Shown: positions 17,820 to 30,224 of the stretch, in pieces | Layout of the letters: every line of letters starts with the position of its first letter | Numbering within the stretch: position 1 is the stretch's first letter | NCBI RefSeq assembly: GCF_001044255.1 | Contig: NZ_JYNX01000038.1 | Span: forward strand, 140,832 to 204,831 | Direction of reading: 5' to 3' | Length of the DNA stretch: 64,000 nucleotides | From: Mycolicibacterium chubuense | GTDB taxonomy: Bacteria; Actinomycetota; Actinomycetes; Mycobacteriales; Mycobacteriaceae | Position numbers and translations under genes: made by a program | Notes under the pieces: generated by a model | The model's input: the letters and a program-made list of their open reading frames with translations, nothing else | Told to the model about the DNA's origin: nothing | Databases searched by the model: none

Positions 17820-20800
17820 AGTGCGCCACCCAATGCGGTGACGGCCCGCGACCAGAGCGCGGTGAGCTGCTCGAGCTCGTCGGCGGTGGACAGCCTGTCG
17901 CTCCAGCGCCAGCTTGTCCGCAGCTGCGGTCCGTCGGGGCCCGGCAGGACGACCGCGATGACGTCGAACGTGTAGCGCAGCGGCAGATCCGGTTCGGCGG
18001 CGACGGGCAGCTGCGCGTTGAGCGTCTCGTCGGTGACGAGCGTCCAGTCGGCGGCGGCCCGGTCGGGTTGCAGGTCGTAGCGGCCGACGTAGTTGAACTC
18101 CACCTGCGGGCCCGGGTGCGACGCGAGCGCGGGGTCCTTGCGCAGCCAGCGCAACAGCCCGTAGTCCAGGCCCCGGTTGGGCACGGCGGCAAGGGTTTCG
18201 GTGACCGCGCCCAGCAGCGTCCGGGCGGCGGCGGGATCGCCCGCGGCGGTGTCGACGTCGATCGCGGCCCGCCCCGCCCCGAGGCGCACCGGGTAGACCG
18301 AGGTGAACCACCCGACCGTGGCGGAGGTGTCGACGGGAGCCTCGCCCACGAGTCCGTCCTCGCGACCGTGCCCCTCCAGCGCGATCAGCGCGCCGTGGTG
18401 CGCCGGTTCACCGCGCGCCAGACGCCACGACGCGATCGTCACCGTGAGTGCGGCGAGCAGGAAGTCGCGGACGTCGATGCGCGCGGTGTCGAGCCCGAGC
18501 AGGATCGTGCGGGTGGTGGCGGTGTCGGTGACGACGTCGGTGAGTCGCTGCGACGCCCAGGTGTCGCGGGTCGGGTCGGGCAGCCTGCTACCCAGTACCG
18601 GATCCGGGCCGGCGAGCTGGGCCGCCCAGTAGGCCCGTTGACCGGACACGTCGTCGGTGTGGCTGCGCTGCTCCAGCAGCCGGGTCCACTCCCGGTACGG
18701 GGTGTACTCCACCTCGTGGGTGGGAGTGCGTCCCGCGGCGAGTTCGTCGGCCAGCCTGCGCAGCTCGGACAGCATGACGTACCAGGTCACCACGTCGGTC
18801 GCGAGGTGGTGCACGCAGAGCAGCAGCACCGACGGTGGCGCGGTGAACCACACCGCCTGCATCATCGAACCCGTCCGCGGGTCGATACGGTCCAGCGCGG
18901 CAACTGCTTCCACGGACATCGTGTCCGGCGCGGCCCCCGAGACCGTGGTGAGCACGTCGCGCGCGGACACGGCGCCCGGGGGGCGGGTGGTCAGCCGGTT
19001 GCGGCCGTCGAGCACCGAGCGCAGCATGTCGTGCCGGTCGAGCAGGGCTTGCAGGATCGCGTCGAGGTGGTGCCCCTGCATGTCGGCGGGCAACGCGACG
19101 AGCACGTTCTGGGTGAAGCGACGGAAGTTTCCGTACTCGAACAGCCAGGCCATGATCGGGGCGGGGGCGACCTCGCCGAAGCGCTCCCGGGTGACGGTCG
19201 CGGGTTCGGCAGCGTCGCCCGCCGCGTCGATCGCGGCGGCGAGTTCGCGCACCGTGGCGCACTCCACCATCAGCCGGGCGCGCATGTCGATGCCGCGCCG
19301 CCGCGCCGCCTGCACAACGCTGAGGGCGACGATGCTGTCGAGGCCGATCTCGGTGAAGTCGGTGGTGACCCCGACCCGCTGTCCGTCGAGCACGTCGGCG
19401 AGCAGATCGACCAGCGCCTCCTCGGTGGGGGTCGCGGCGGCGCTCGGCGCCTCGTCCGCGACGGGAATCGCGGCCAGCGCCGCCTCGTCGATCTTGTCGT
19501 GCGCGGTCAGCGGCAGGTCGTCGACGCAGACGAGGTGCTGCGGAATCATGTAGCGCGGCAACCGTTTCGCCATCAGTGCCCGCAGGTCGGCGACGGCGGG
19601 CGGCGATGCACCGACGGCGACGTAGGCGGTCAGTCGGGGTCCGCGCGGATGCCGGGTGACGGTCACGTGGGCGGCCCGCACGTCCGGGTGGGCGCTGAGC
19701 ACGCCGGCGATCTCACCTGGTTCCACCCGGAAACCGCGGATCTTCACCTGGTCGTCGGCGCGGCCGAGGAACTGCAGTTCGCCGGCGGGTCCGCGCCGCA
19801 CGACGTCGGAGGTGCGGTACATCCGTTGCCCGGCGGCGAACGGGTCGGCGACGAACCGGCCGGCGGTCTCGGCGGCGCGCCCGAGATAACCGCGTGTCAC
19901 CTGCGCCCCGGACAGGTACAGCTCCCCCGCGACGCCGTCGGGCACGGGGCGCAGCCAGGCGTCGAGAACGTGGGCGGTGGTGGACGCCGTCGGATGGCCG
20001 ATGGCCGGGTGTGGGTGTTCGTCGATGCGGGCGACCACCGCTTCGACCGTGGTCTCGGTGGGCCCGTAGCAGTTCACGGCGGTCATCGACGTGCGGGCGC
20101 ACGCGTCGCGCAACAGCCGCCACATCGACGTGCTCACCGCCTCCCCGCCCAGGGCCAGCACCGCCAGCGGCACGGTGTGCAGCAGCCCGGCCGCGGACAG
20201 CTGCGCGAACATCGACGGTGTCGTGTCGAGCATGTCGATTCCGTACCGGTCGATCGTCTGCACGAGCGCCTCCGCGTCGCCCCGGGTCTGGTCGTCCAAC
20301 AGGTGCACCGTGTGCCCGTCGAGCAGCGCGGAGAGCGGCTGCCAGGCCGCGTCGAAGGTGAACGACCATGCATGGGCGACGCGCAGCGGCCGGCCGAGAC
20401 GGTCGCGGGCGGGACGCAGCAGGTGTGCGGCGTGGTCCTCGGCGTAGGCCAGCACCGCGCCGTGCGTACCGACGACGCCCTTGGGCCGGCCGGTGGTGCC
20501 GGAGGTGAACACCACGTAGGCCGCCCGGGCGGGGTGCATGGGCGCGGGCAGGTAGCCGGCGGGTGGTGGTGTCGATGCCGCGGCCAGGAACGCCGCATCG
20601 AGCACCACGCGGGGTCGGCACTGGCCGAGGATGTCGTCGATGCGGTCGGCCGGCATCGAGGGGTCCAGCGGAACGATGACGCCCCCGGCCTTGAGCACGG
20701 CCAGCATCGCGGTCACGTAGTCCGCGCCGCGCGGAAGCAGCACGGCCACTGGGTCTTCGGCGGCTACCCCTTCCTCGAGCAGCACCCCGGCGAGGCGGTC

Positions 20801-22276
20801 GGCGGCGGTCTCGAGCTCCCGGTAGGTCAGCGCTCCGCCGTCCCACGTCAGCGCCTCCGCATCGGGCGCCCGGGTGGCGACCGCGGTAAAGCGCTCGTGA
20901 ATCCCACCGTGCGTCGCGGCCACCGCCGGGGCCGCAGCGTGGTGCTCCTCGTCGGGGAGCAGCACCCCGGCCTGCCGGAGTGGGCGCTCCCAGCAGTCGA
21001 TCAGGCGCGCCACGGTGTGCAGCACTCGCCGACCGAGCCGCCCGGGATCGAGCGGCCCGAGTGCGCCGTCGATCACTTCGACGAGCACGGTGAGCTCGTC
21101 ACCGGCGAGGTGCGCGGCGATGGTCACCGGGAAGTGCGACAGGCTCTCCAGCGCCTGGGGGGCGAAGGTCGTTGCACCGGCGGCGAATTCGGTCTGGCCG
21201 ACGATGCCGCCGGGCGGGAAGTTCTCGTAGACGACCAGGCTGTCGAACAGCTCCCCGACGCCGCCGAGCGCGCGGAGCTCGGCGTGGCTGAGGTAGCCGT
21301 GATCGCGCAGAGCCGCCGCCTCGCGTTGCAGCGTCAGGCACTGCGCGCCGGTGAATGCGGCGGGGTCGAGCCGGACCCGGAGCGGAACGGTGTTGATGAA
21401 CAGCCCGATCATGCGCTCCACGCCGGCCAGCTCGGCGGGCCGCCCGGAGACGGTGACGCCGAAGACGACGTCGTCGCGGTCGGTGATCACCGACAGGATT
21501 GTCGCCCAGGCCATCTGGACGAGGGTGTTGAGCGTGACGCCGCGGCGGCGGGCCGCATCGGTCAGTGCCCGGGTGGCCGACGCGTCGAGCCTCACCTCGG
21601 TCTGGCGGGGGCGGCCCGGCGGCACGACGGCAGTGGTCAGCGACGGGGTGACCAGTGTCGGGGCGTCGAGGCGGTCGAGGTGGCGCCGCCACCGCGCCCG
21701 GCTGGTGTCGGGGTCGCGCCGGCCGAGCCAGCCGATGTAGTCCCGGTACGGCCGGGGCGGCGGTAGCGCGGCCGGATCCCCGCCCGCCCGGTACAGCGTG
21801 AGCAACTCGCCCATGAACAACGGCAGCGACCAGCCGTCGATGACGATGTGGTGCGCGGTGACGACGAACCGCCACCCGTGCGGTGCCTCGATCAGCAGGA
21901 ACCGGAGCACCGGTCCGCGGGCGAGGTCGAATCGTGCTGCGCGCTCGGCCTTCTCGACCGACTCCACCTCGGCCGGCGAGGCCACCGTGACGTGCCGCCA
22001 AGGCGTCTCGACGTGGGCGGGGACGATCTGCACGGCCCGGCTGAGATCACCCTGGACGAAGCTCGCGCGCAGGTTGGCGTGCCGGTCGAGCAGGTGGGCC
22101 GCGCAGCGGCGCAACAGATCGGCGTCCAGGGCGCCGGTGGCGTCGGCGGCCATCGCGATGACGTAGGGGTCGTCACCGTCGGGGCTCAGCGCGGCCATCG
22201 AGAACAGGCCCTGCTGAAGGGGACTGAGCGCCAGCACGTCCTCCACGGCGGCGGCGCGGGGGGCGGTCCTCGTCAT
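17816..22276 (-). CDS. mbtF: Mycobactin NRPS MbtF (C-A-T-E-like)
   Basis: This 1486-residue synthetase adds the terminal lysine unit that ends up as the cyclic hydroxamate. Condensation domain, about residues 15-430: [12 protein letters not shown], with HHxxxDG. Adenylation domain, about 460-960: [21 protein letters not shown] and [14 protein letters not shown]. Carrier domain: [14 protein letters not shown], Ser near residue 978. Last domain, about 1010-1480: [33 protein letters not shown] and [10 protein letters not shown], the set typical of epimerisation-type condensation domains. No thioesterase is present, so release and lactam formation are attributed to the terminal domain or a separate enzyme. 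ATG overlaps mbtE by 4 bases. Confidence 0.93.
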   Translation of the reverse strand: MTRTAPRAAAVEDVLALSPLQQGLFSMAALSPDGDDPYVIAMAADATGALDADLLRRCAAHLLDRHANLRASFVQGDLSRAVQIVPAHVETPWRHVTVASPAEVESVEKAERAARFDLARGPVLRFLLIEAPHGWRFVVTAHHIVIDGWSLPLFMGELLTLYRAGGDPAALPPPRPYRDYIGWLGRRDPDTSRARWRRHLDRLDAPTLVTPSLTTAVVPPGRPRQTEVRLDASATRALTDAARRRGVTLNTLVQMAWATILSVITDRDDVVFGVTVSGRPAELAGVERMIGLFINTVPLRVRLDPAAFTGAQCLTLQREAAALRDHGYLSHAELRALGGVGELFDSLVVYENFPPGGIVGQTEFAAGATTFAPQALESLSHFPVTIAAHLAGDELTVLVEVIDGALGPLDPGRLGRRVLHTVARLIDCWERPLRQAGVLLPDEEHHAAAPAVAATHGGIHERFTAVATRAPDAEALTWDGGALTYRELETAADRLAGVLLEEGVAAEDPVAVLLPRGADYVTAMLAVLKAGGVIVPLDPSMPADRIDDILGQCRPRVVLDAAFLAAASTPPPAGYLPAPMHPARAAYVVFTSGTTGRPKGVVGTHGAVLAYAEDHAAHLLRPARDRLGRPLRVAHAWSFTFDAAWQPLSALLDGHTVHLLDDQTRGDAEALVQTIDRYGIDMLDTTPSMFAQLSAAGLLHTVPLAVLALGGEAVSTSMWRLLRDACARTSMTAVNCYGPTETTVEAVVARIDEHPHPAIGHPTASTTAHVLDAWLRPVPDGVAGELYLSGAQVTRGYLGRAAETAGRFVADPFAAGQRMYRTSDVVRRGPAGELQFLGRADDQVKIRGFRVEPGEIAGVLSAHPDVRAAHVTVTRHPRGPRLTAYVAVGASPPAVADLRALMAKRLPRYMIPQHLVCVDDLPLTAHDKIDEAALAAIPVADEAPSAAATPTEEALVDLLADVLDGQRVGVTTDFTEIGLDSIVALSVVQAARRRGIDMRARLMVECATVRELAAAIDAAGDAAEPATVTRERFGEVAPAPIMAWLFEYGNFRRFTQNVLVALPADMQGHHLDAILQALLDRHDMLRSVLDGRNRLTTRPPGAVSARDVLTTVSGAAPDTMSVEAVAALDRIDPRTGSMMQAVWFTAPPSVLLLCVHHLATDVVTWYVMLSELRRLADELAAGRTPTHEVEYTPYREWTRLLEQRSHTDDVSGQRAYWAAQLAGPDPVLGSRLPDPTRDTWASQRLTDVVTDTATTRTILLGLDTARIDVRDFLLAALTVTIASWRLARGEPAHHGALIALEGHGREDGLVGEAPVDTSATVGWFTSVYPVRLGAGRAAIDVDTAAGDPAAARTLLGAVTETLAAVPNRGLDYGLLRWLRKDPALASHPGPQVEFNYVGRYDLQPDRAAADWTLVTDETLNAQLPVAAEPDLPLRYTFDVIAVVLPGPDGPQLRTSWRWSDRLSTADELEQLTALWSRAVTALGGAL

Positions 22277-25200
22277 CCGGGCGTCCCCCAGGACGCGGTC
22301 AGTGCCGCCAGTTCGTCGGCCGGCAGTCCGGACGCCGTCATCGGCGCGTGCCGCACATCCTGCACCTCGTGCTCGGCGTCACCAGTGTCGATCGCCCCGG
22401 CCAGTCCGGCCAGGTCGGGGTGTTCGAAGACCATGCGGGCGGTCAGTGGGAGTCCGGCGTCGCGGGCCCGGGCGGCGAGTTGGACGGCGAGCACGCTGTC
22501 GCCCCCCAGGCCGAAGAAGTCGTCGTGACGGCCGACGTTCTCGGCGCCGAGCAACGCGGTGAGCAGGCCGGCCAGCGTCTGTTCGGTGCCCGGTTGCGGT
22601 GCCTCCCAGGCGACTTCGGCCACCGGTGTCGAGACGCCTGCGCTGTCGGCCAGGATGTCGAGCGTACCGTCCTCGTTCCAGCGCGCCCGGTGACCGGTGC
22701 GGTGCGGCCGGCTCAATGCGGCTCCGCGTAACCACAATTCGCCCACTGCGCCGACGGCGACAGGTCGCCGGTCGTCGTCGAGCACCTGCACCTCGACACG
22801 TCCGCCCGCTCCGGGATCGAGCTGCTGCGGGGCGCCGATCGCGAGGTCACCCAGCCTGCGGTCGGGGTCGTCGGCCAGTGCGCCGACGATCCGTGTCAGC
22901 CATCCGGCGAGCCGTTCGATGGTGCGGCGGCTGTACAGCTCGGGCCGGTAGATCAGGTAGCCGCGGTAGCCGTTGCCGTCGGTGGCCAGGAAGTTCACCG
23001 ACAGGTCGGCCGCGGCGATGTCGAATGTCGGCTCCAGCGCGGTGAACTCGGTGTCGGCGTCGATGCGCTGGCGCTGCGGCATCTGGTCGCGGACGTGCAC
23101 CACCACCTGGAACAGCGGGTTGCGGGCGAGCGTGCGCGGCGGGTTGACGGCCTCGACGATCTGCTCGAACGGCGCGTCGGCGTGCGAGTAGGCCGACAGC
23201 GCCGTTTCCCGGGCGCGCAGCAGGAGCTCGCGCACGGTCGGGTCGCCGCGAAGGTCGTTGCGCAGCACCACGAAGTTCACGAAGAACCCGACCAGGTGCT
23301 CGAGTGCGGCGTCGCTGCGGCCGGCAACCGGTGTGCCCAGCGGGATGTCGCGTCCGCCGCCGGCCTTGTGCAGGACGACCGCGACGGCGGCCTGCAGGAA
23401 CATGAACTCGGTGATCCCGAGGTCGCGGCACAGCGTCGCCATCGCATGACGGGTCGGGCCGTCGATAGTGAACTCGACGGCGTCGCCGTCGCCCCTGGGG
23501 ATCCGCGGCCGCGGAAAGTCCAGCGGCAGACCCGCTTCGGCAGGCGCGCCCCGCAGCTTCTCGACCCAGTGGTCCCGCTGGGGTCCGACGACGCCGGTCT
23601 CCTCCCGCAGGAGTTCGGCCTGCCACGCCGCGTAGTCGGTGTACTGCACCGTCAGCGGCACCCAGGCGGGCCGCTGTCCGGCGCACCGGGCCCGGTAGGC
23701 GGTGACGAGGTCGGTGAACAGGATGCCGCCCGACCAGTGGTCGCCGGCGATGTGGTGGATCACCAGCGACAGCACGTGGTCGCCGTCCACCCCGAACACC
23801 GCGGCCCGCAGCGGCCATTCGCGCTCCAGGTCGAAGGCGTACCGGCGTTCGCGGTCGAGTTCGGTCTGCAGCCAATCCTCGCCCGTACCGCGTGCCCGGC
23901 GCACCGGGAGGTCGTCGACGTCGCCGACGATCTGGTGGGGGACGCCGTCGATCTCGCGGTAGGTGGTGCGCAGCACCGCGTGGCGGTCCACGACGTCGCG
24001 GATCGCGGCGACGAACGCGTCGACGTCGCAGGGACCGGTCAGCCGCGCCGCGAACGGGATGTTGCTGACCGGGCTGGGCCCCTCGATGCGGTAGCCGAAC
24101 CACGACCGCAGCTGCGACGAGGACAGCGGGGCCGGCCCGTCCTGTCCCCTCGGGACCAGCGGCGGGCGTGCGCTGGGGTGGGAGCCGCCGGCCAGGCTGT
24201 CGAGGTGCGCGGCCAGCGCCGCGACGGTGCCCCGTTCGAAGACGTCCCGCACCGCGACCTCGACCCCGAACCGGGCGCGCACCTCCGCGACGAGCTTGGT
24301 GGCCAGCAGTGAGTGTCCGCCGAGGTCGAAGAACGAGTCGTCGGCACCGACACGGTCCTGATCGAGCAGGTCGGCGTAGAGGTCGGCGAGCAGCCGTTCG
24401 GTGCCGGGGCCGGGCGCACGGAAGGTGTTGCGCGGCCCGACCTCCGGGGCCGGCAGCGCCGCCCGGTCGATCTTGCCGTGGCTGGTGATGGGGATCTCGC
24501 CGACCACCACATAGGCCGCCGGGATCATGTACTCGGGCAGCGCCGCCGCCACCCGCGCCGTGACGCGCTCGAGGGCGACATCGTCGCCGTCGGCCGGCGT
24601 CAGATAGGCCACCAGGCTTTTGCCCAGCGTGGGCAGGTCGCTGACGACCACGACGGCCTGACCGACGCTCGGGTCGACGGTGATCGCGGCGGCGACGTCG
24701 CCGAGTTCGATACGGAAGCCGCGGATCTTGACCTGTTCGTCCGCCCGGCCGACGAACTCGAGGTCGCCGTCGGCGTTGCGGCGGGCCAGGTCGCCGGTCC
24801 GGTACATCCGCGCCCCGCAGGTGTTCGGGTCGGCGACGAACCGTTCGGCGGTCAGCGCGGGTCGGCGGTGATAGCCGTCGGCGACATGGCCTCCCCCGAT
24901 GTAGATCTCGCCGATCGATCCGATCGGCACCGGTTGCAGGGCATCGTCGAGCAGGTGCATCTGCGTGTTGATCTTGGGGGTGCCGATCGGGACGATCCGG
25001 GTGCCCTGGCGCCCTTCGACCCGGTAGCGGCTGGCGTTGATGACCGTCTCGGTGGGCCCGTAGAAGTTGTGCAGCAGCGCGTCGAACGTGGCGTGGAACT
25101 TGTCGGCGACCTCTCCGGGCAGTGCCTCGCCGCCGATCGGCACGCGTTGCAGGGTGCGCCACTGGCTGACCCCGGGCAGTGACAGGAACAGTGCGAGCAG

Positions 25201-27330
25201 CGACGGCACGAAATGCATGGCGGTGATGCCCTCGGTGTGCAGCAGATCGGTCAGATAGCCGATGTCGCGCAGTCCGTCCGGGCGGTGGATCACCAGGCGC
25301 GCACCGCAGGCCAGCGTGCCGAACACCTCGGCGATCGACACGTCGAAACTGGGTGAGGCCACCTGCAGGAGCCGGTCGTCGGCGTCGACCCGGTAGTCGC
25401 CTTTGAACCAGACGAAGTACTCGGCCACGGGCCGGTGCGGCACCGGCACGCCCTTGGGCAGGCCGGTCGAGCCCGACGTGTAGATCAGGTAGGCGGTGTT
25501 GGCGGGCCGCAGCGGCCGCACCCGGTCGGCGTCGGTGGGATCGTGGGCGGGCACGTCGTCGAGTGCGGTAAGCGGCTCCCGGAGAACGACTTTCGGATCG
25601 CAGTCACCGAGGATGAAGTCCAGCCGGTCGGTCGGGTAGGTGGGGTCGATCGGCACGTACACCGCACCGGCCTTGAGCACACCCAGCGCGGTGACGACGA
25701 GCTCGGGTGACTTGTCGAGCAGCACCGCGACCCGGTCCTGCGCGCCGACGCCGTCGGCGATCAGCCGGTGCGCGACCCGGTTGGCGGCCTCGTTGATCTC
25801 CCGGTAGCTGTGGTGACGGCCCTCGTAGACCACGGCGGTGGTGTCCGGGGTGGTCCGGACCTGCGTCTCGATCAAATCCACGATCGTCGCGGGCGCGGTG
25901 TCGAACGTGGGTCCGTGCGACATCGCGGTCAGCCGGGTGCGGTCGGCGTCGGTCAGCAGCGGAAGCCGACTCAGCGGGGTGTCCGGGGCGCTCAGCGCAC
26001 CGTCGAGCAGCACCGTGAAGTGGTCGAGGAGCTGTTGCGCGAGGCGGGGGTCGATGATCTCGACGAGGTGCTCGAGTTCGACGAGCGCACCGGTGGTGTC
26101 GAATTCGGCCATGATGCCCAGCGGCAGGTTGGTCAGGTGCGAGCGCAACTCGGCGCGCTCGCAGGTGACGCCCGGGGGTGTGAAGCCGTGGCGGTCGGGT
26201 CCGCGCAGGCCGAAGCTGACCCGGGTCATGCGCTCGGTGCCGTGACGCCGGTCGGGGTTGAGGTCGCGGACCATGCGGTCCAGCGCGACTCGCTGGTGGG
26301 CGAAGGCGCCGATCGCGGTCTCCCGGGTCTCGGCGAGTAGCTCACGGAACGTCATCGTCGGCCGTGGCCGCAACCGCATCGCGACCGTGTTGCCGTGGTA
26401 GCCGATGCGGCCGTCGGTGTCCCCGGTGCGGTTGAGCACCGGTGTGGCGACCAGGAAGTCGTCGACGTGGCTGTACCGGTGCACCAGCGCACCGACCACG
26501 GCGAGCAGCACCGTGTACGGGGTGGCGGCGGCCTCGTCGGCCAGCGCGGTCACCCGGGCGGCCGTGTCGGGGCCGAGGCGCACCGCGGCGCGTTGGCAGC
26601 GCCAGCTGGTGGGGACGGCCGATCCGTGGGGGCCCGGCAGTTCCAGGGGTTCGGGCGGATCGGCCAGCACGGTGCGCCAGTAGGCGATGTCGTCGGCCTC
26701 GGTATCTGTGATGGCCGGGGCGGCGGGCGGCAGCGGCTCCAGCGGGTGTCCGGTGTAGGCCCGGGTGAGGTCGGCGAAAAACACCTCCCACGACGCGTCG
26801 TCCCAGGCGATGTGGTGGGCCACCAGCAGCATGACGAGCTCGTCGGGACGCGTGCGGGCGACCGTGATGCGCAGCGGCGAGTCCACCGCGAGGTCGAACG
26901 CTGCGGCGAACTCCCGTTGCGCCAGCACCTCGAGCCGCAGCGTTCGGGCCCGGTCGGAGAGGTCGGACAGGTCGTGCTCGGCCCACCCCGGACGCAGCTC
27001 CGGTTCGGTCGTGGCCACCGGCAGCCCGTCGTCGCCGGCACGGTACGTGGTGCGCAGTATGCGGTGGCGGACCGCCACCGCGTCGACCGCGGCGCGCAGC
27101 CGCGCGATGTCGACGTCCCCGGTGATCCGGTAGGACAGACAGATATTGAGCAGCGCGGCGCGGGGGTCGGCCGCGTGCACGAACCACATGCGCAGCTGCC
27201 CATCGGTCATCGCGGGCGCCGCCGCGGGAGCGGGAGGCGATCCGGCGTCTGCTGTCAGACCTCGTTGAGACAGTCTGCGCCGCAACAGTTCCAGGCGGCG
27301 GTCGTCGAGTCCGGTGTCGATGTCGGTCAC
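22273..27330 (-). CDS. mbtE: Mycobactin NRPS MbtE (C-A-T-C-[A remnant]-T)
   Basis: This 1685-residue synthetase incorporates the first lysine and joins it to the acyl chain. Condensation domain 1: [14 protein letters not shown] complete adenylation domain, about residues 480-970: [43 protein letters not shown] and HGKIDR. Carrier 1: [13 protein letters not shown], Ser near 1006. Condensation domain 2, about 1060-1500: [13 protein letters not shown]. Carrier 2: [13 protein letters not shown], Ser near 1612. Between condensation 2 and carrier 2 lies about 60 residues resembling only the GELWLRG part of an adenylation domain. The GTG start overlaps mbtD by 4 bases. Confidence 0.93.
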   Translation of the reverse strand: MTDIDTGLDDRRLELLRRRLSQRGLTADAGSPPAPAAAPAMTDGQLRMWFVHAADPRAALLNICLSYRITGDVDIARLRAAVDAVAVRHRILRTTYRAGDDGLPVATTEPELRPGWAEHDLSDLSDRARTLRLEVLAQREFAAAFDLAVDSPLRITVARTRPDELVMLLVAHHIAWDDASWEVFFADLTRAYTGHPLEPLPPAAPAITDTEADDIAYWRTVLADPPEPLELPGPHGSAVPTSWRCQRAAVRLGPDTAARVTALADEAAATPYTVLLAVVGALVHRYSHVDDFLVATPVLNRTGDTDGRIGYHGNTVAMRLRPRPTMTFRELLAETRETAIGAFAHQRVALDRMVRDLNPDRRHGTERMTRVSFGLRGPDRHGFTPPGVTCERAELRSHLTNLPLGIMAEFDTTGALVELEHLVEIIDPRLAQQLLDHFTVLLDGALSAPDTPLSRLPLLTDADRTRLTAMSHGPTFDTAPATIVDLIETQVRTTPDTTAVVYEGRHHSYREINEAANRVAHRLIADGVGAQDRVAVLLDKSPELVVTALGVLKAGAVYVPIDPTYPTDRLDFILGDCDPKVVLREPLTALDDVPAHDPTDADRVRPLRPANTAYLIYTSGSTGLPKGVPVPHRPVAEYFVWFKGDYRVDADDRLLQVASPSFDVSIAEVFGTLACGARLVIHRPDGLRDIGYLTDLLHTEGITAMHFVPSLLALFLSLPGVSQWRTLQRVPIGGEALPGEVADKFHATFDALLHNFYGPTETVINASRYRVEGRQGTRIVPIGTPKINTQMHLLDDALQPVPIGSIGEIYIGGGHVADGYHRRPALTAERFVADPNTCGARMYRTGDLARRNADGDLEFVGRADEQVKIRGFRIELGDVAAAITVDPSVGQAVVVVSDLPTLGKSLVAYLTPADGDDVALERVTARVAAALPEYMIPAAYVVVGEIPITSHGKIDRAALPAPEVGPRNTFRAPGPGTERLLADLYADLLDQDRVGADDSFFDLGGHSLLATKLVAEVRARFGVEVAVRDVFERGTVAALAAHLDSLAGGSHPSARPPLVPRGQDGPAPLSSSQLRSWFGYRIEGPSPVSNIPFAARLTGPCDVDAFVAAIRDVVDRHAVLRTTYREIDGVPHQIVGDVDDLPVRRARGTGEDWLQTELDRERRYAFDLEREWPLRAAVFGVDGDHVLSLVIHHIAGDHWSGGILFTDLVTAYRARCAGQRPAWVPLTVQYTDYAAWQAELLREETGVVGPQRDHWVEKLRGAPAEAGLPLDFPRPRIPRGDGDAVEFTIDGPTRHAMATLCRDLGITEFMFLQAAVAVVLHKAGGGRDIPLGTPVAGRSDAALEHLVGFFVNFVVLRNDLRGDPTVRELLLRARETALSAYSHADAPFEQIVEAVNPPRTLARNPLFQVVVHVRDQMPQRQRIDADTEFTALEPTFDIAAADLSVNFLATDGNGYRGYLIYRPELYSRRTIERLAGWLTRIVGALADDPDRRLGDLAIGAPQQLDPGAGGRVEVQVLDDDRRPVAVGAVGELWLRGAALSRPHRTGHRARWNEDGTLDILADSAGVSTPVAEVAWEAPQPGTEQTLAGLLTALLGAENVGRHDDFFGLGGDSVLAVQLAARARDAGLPLTARMVFEHPDLAGLAGAIDTGDAEHEVQDVRHAPMTASGLPADELAALTASWGTPG

Positions 27331-30224
27331 GCGGGGGATTCACTTTCTCGCCGCAGGGCGGCGATGAGGTCGGTGCCGGTGATGCCACCGAGCAGGCTGG
27401 CCAGTGCAACGGTGTGTCCGGTGGTGCGGGTCAGTCGTCGGCGCAGGTCGAGTGCGAGCAGCGAATCGACGCCGAGGTCGAACAGAGACGCCCCGAGATC
27501 CAGCGTCGCCGCGTCCACATCGAGCACGAGGGCGAGCTGGCTGCGCACCGCCTCCGACGCAGTGACCGGTCCGTCGGCGACCGGCGGGGGTGGCTCCTTT
27601 TCGGCCGCGGCGAGGAAGCTCTGTAGGCGGCGCGGGTCGGCGGCGAAGATCAACGGATCGATCGGATGGTCGGCCAGGCTCGCCGCCACTGCGTCCGCCG
27701 GGGTAAGCGGGCGCAGGCCGGTGCGCTGGACACGCGCGGTCTCGGTGGTGTCGACGATGGTGCTGCCCTCCCACAGTCCCCACCGGATGGCGACGGCACG
27801 GCGTCCCGCGATTCGCAGGCGCGCGGCCGCCGCGTCGAGCATGCGGTTGGCGGCCGCGTAGGCCGCCACTCCCCTGCCTCCCCACACCGCAGTCACCGAC
27901 GAGCACAACAGGATCCGGGTGTCGGCGGTCATCGGCCAGGTGGCGGTGAGGTGGTCGAGTCCGGCGAGCCGTGCGGCCGTCATCTCGGTCAGCGCGGTGC
28001 CGGTGATCGCCGTGCGCTCGGCGAAGGCGGCCGTTCCGGCGGCGTGCACGACGAGCGTGGCCTTGCCGGCGGTCCGCGCGGCCGCGGCCACGGCGGCGGG
28101 GTCGGTGATGTCGCAGGCTCGCGACACGATCTCGGTGCCGTGTCCGCCGGCGATGTCGTCGACTTCCCCGCGGCGGCTGAGCAGGGTGATGCGCCGGGCG
28201 CCGAGGGCGGTGAGCGCCCGTGCATAGGCCGAGCCGATCGTCCCGTGACCACCGGTGATCACGACGTCATCGAGCACTTCGGCGTCGAATCGGTGCGCAG
28301 GCGACGCCTCGCGGTCGAGTGTCCTCCGGTAGCAGACCCCGTCGCGCATGGCGATCTCACCGGTCGCGCCGAGCAGGACATCGAGAATTTCCGCCGCCGC
28401 GGCGGCGCGGCGGCTCGACGCGAGATCGAGGTGGTGGAAGCTCTGGTCGGGATGTTCGTGGGCGACGCTGCGGTGCATCGCGGCGAGCGCGGCCGAAGCC
28501 AGGTGCGGGGCAGCGTCGTCGGGGTTGATCTGTTCGGCGCCGTCGGTCACCAGCCAGACGTCGCGGCAGCGTGGTCCGATCGCGTCGGCATAGTCGAGCA
28601 GGCCGCGATCGAGGGCGGCGCTCAGCGCGCCGACCGACGCGGCGGCGTCCACGTCGGGAAACGACGGAGCGAGCACCACGAGCACCTCGGCCTCCGACGC
28701 CGCGGTCGGCACCGCCGCACGGTGCCGGCGGATCGCCTCTGCCCACGCCGGGTCTGGGTGGTGATCCGGCCCCGCGCCGAGCACGGCCACGGAGCGGGGG
28801 GTGGCAGAACCTCTGTCGTGCAACGCGAACGGTTCCCAGCGCTCGCCGGTGACCGTGAGCGTGGGCTGCGCCGGAGGTGACGTTGACGCCGCCCAGAGGT
28901 GCTCGGCCCGCATCGGGGCGCCGGGAAACCGTCGGAGTCGGTGGGGCCGGGCAGCGAGCAGATCGGCCCAGCGGAACCCCGGATCGGCGACGGCCGCGGC
29001 GGCGATGTTCGCGGCCAGGCTGTCGGCGATCGGCTGGTCGCGGTGACCCGACCCCAGGACCAGCGCCTGCCGCGGCGGCACGCTGCGGTCGAGGCCGTCC
29101 TCCACGGCGAACAGCAGCGAGGGGTGCCCGGACATCTCGAGGAAGGCGTCGGCGTGGTGCGCGATGCCGGTGTCGACGGCGCGGTCGAAGCGAATGGTGT
29201 TGCGCAGGTTGGCAAGCCAGTAGGAGCGTAGACCGGTGCCGGCCGCGACGATGTCACCGGTCGCGGAGCCGATGAACTGCACGGCCGAGTCGGTGAACTC
29301 TCCGACCGGCAGGGCGTCGGTCACGCCGCGTCCGCACGCGTCCATCGCGCTGGTGTGCGCGGGGAAGCTCATCGCCAGCGGCCGGGCGAAACGCCCTGTC
29401 CCCGCGACCGCTTCGACCAGTGCGGTGACCGCACGGCGCTCCCCCGAAACGGCGACCGACGCGCTGGCGTTGATCGCCGAGAGTTCCAGCCAGCCGGGAG
29501 CACGTGCGATCAGTTCAGCCGCCTCGACCGCGTCCATACCGAGCACGGCCACCCCGTGGTCGCCGGGGATGGCCTCGATCGCGCCGGCGCGCGCGGCGAG
29601 CACGGTGATCGCATCGTCGAGCGACAGGCATTCGGCCACATGGGCGGCCGCGACCTCGCCGAGGCTGTGGCCGATCGTCAGGTCGGGCAGAATGCCGCAG
29701 GACCGCCACACTGCGGCGAGTGCGACGGCGTGGATGAACTGGGCGCCCTGCAGTTCCAGGTGCGACACCGACTCGCTCGCCGCCGGGGCGGTGAGGAAGC
29801 GCAGCGGCGAGGTCAGCCCGGCACTGCGGAATGCCGCGTCGATCCGGTCGGCCGTGTCGCGATACACCCGCAGCCCGCGGTACGCCTCGGCGCCCATTCC
29901 CGGCCACTGCGTGCCCTGGCCGGGGAACACGAACGCTCTGCGGCTGGTGGTGCTGCGTGCCGAGCGGGCGACCAGCGGGTGGTCGCGGCCGTCCACGACG
30001 GCACGCAGACCGTCGGCCAGCTCGGCGGTGTCGCGCGCGCGCAGCACGGTCCGGTGCCGGCGTACCCGCCGGGTGCCGAGCAGGTGGGCGGCGATCTGTG
30101 CGACCTGGCCCGCCTCGCGCCCGAGGTAGTCCAGCACGTCCCGCGCGGCGTCGGGCAGCAGGTCCGCATCGTGTGCGGTGAGCAGGACGGGGAGGCGCCC
30201 GTCCGGCAGTCCGGAGAACGGCAT
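27327..30224 (-). CDS. mbtD: Mycobactin polyketide synthase MbtD (AT-KR-ACP)
   Basis: MbtD (965 residues) works with the free ketosynthase MbtC to make the beta-hydroxy acid unit that links the two lysines. An acyltransferase domain lies at about residues 90-400 ([13 protein letters not shown], nucleophile S187 in [11 protein letters not shown]). A ketoreductase follows ([18 protein letters not shown]), with [20 protein letters not shown] as the catalytic block. The carrier Ser is S921 ([18 protein letters not shown]). The specificity motif that reads HAFH or YASH in textbook domains is FPAHTS here. ATG at 30224 shares its A with the mbtC stop (ATGA), so translation is coupled. Confidence 0.93.
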   Translation of the reverse strand: MPFSGLPDGRLPVLLTAHDADLLPDAARDVLDYLGREAGQVAQIAAHLLGTRRVRRHRTVLRARDTAELADGLRAVVDGRDHPLVARSARSTTSRRAFVFPGQGTQWPGMGAEAYRGLRVYRDTADRIDAAFRSAGLTSPLRFLTAPAASESVSHLELQGAQFIHAVALAAVWRSCGILPDLTIGHSLGEVAAAHVAECLSLDDAITVLAARAGAIEAIPGDHGVAVLGMDAVEAAELIARAPGWLELSAINASASVAVSGERRAVTALVEAVAGTGRFARPLAMSFPAHTSAMDACGRGVTDALPVGEFTDSAVQFIGSATGDIVAAGTGLRSYWLANLRNTIRFDRAVDTGIAHHADAFLEMSGHPSLLFAVEDGLDRSVPPRQALVLGSGHRDQPIADSLAANIAAAAVADPGFRWADLLAARPHRLRRFPGAPMRAEHLWAASTSPPAQPTLTVTGERWEPFALHDRGSATPRSVAVLGAGPDHHPDPAWAEAIRRHRAAVPTAASEAEVLVVLAPSFPDVDAAASVGALSAALDRGLLDYADAIGPRCRDVWLVTDGAEQINPDDAAPHLASAALAAMHRSVAHEHPDQSFHHLDLASSRRAAAAAEILDVLLGATGEIAMRDGVCYRRTLDREASPAHRFDAEVLDDVVITGGHGTIGSAYARALTALGARRITLLSRRGEVDDIAGGHGTEIVSRACDITDPAAVAAAARTAGKATLVVHAAGTAAFAERTAITGTALTEMTAARLAGLDHLTATWPMTADTRILLCSSVTAVWGGRGVAAYAAANRMLDAAAARLRIAGRRAVAIRWGLWEGSTIVDTTETARVQRTGLRPLTPADAVAASLADHPIDPLIFAADPRRLQSFLAAAEKEPPPPVADGPVTASEAVRSQLALVLDVDAATLDLGASLFDLGVDSLLALDLRRRLTRTTGHTVALASLLGGITGTDLIAALRRESESPA

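Noticed and set aside
18068-21766. A long plus-strand open frame of more than 1200 codons antisense to mbtF
   Set aside because: It is the reverse strand of a clear NRPS gene. The protein is low-complexity (Arg/Gly/His/Val-rich) and has no domain; high-GC DNA often leaves such frames open.
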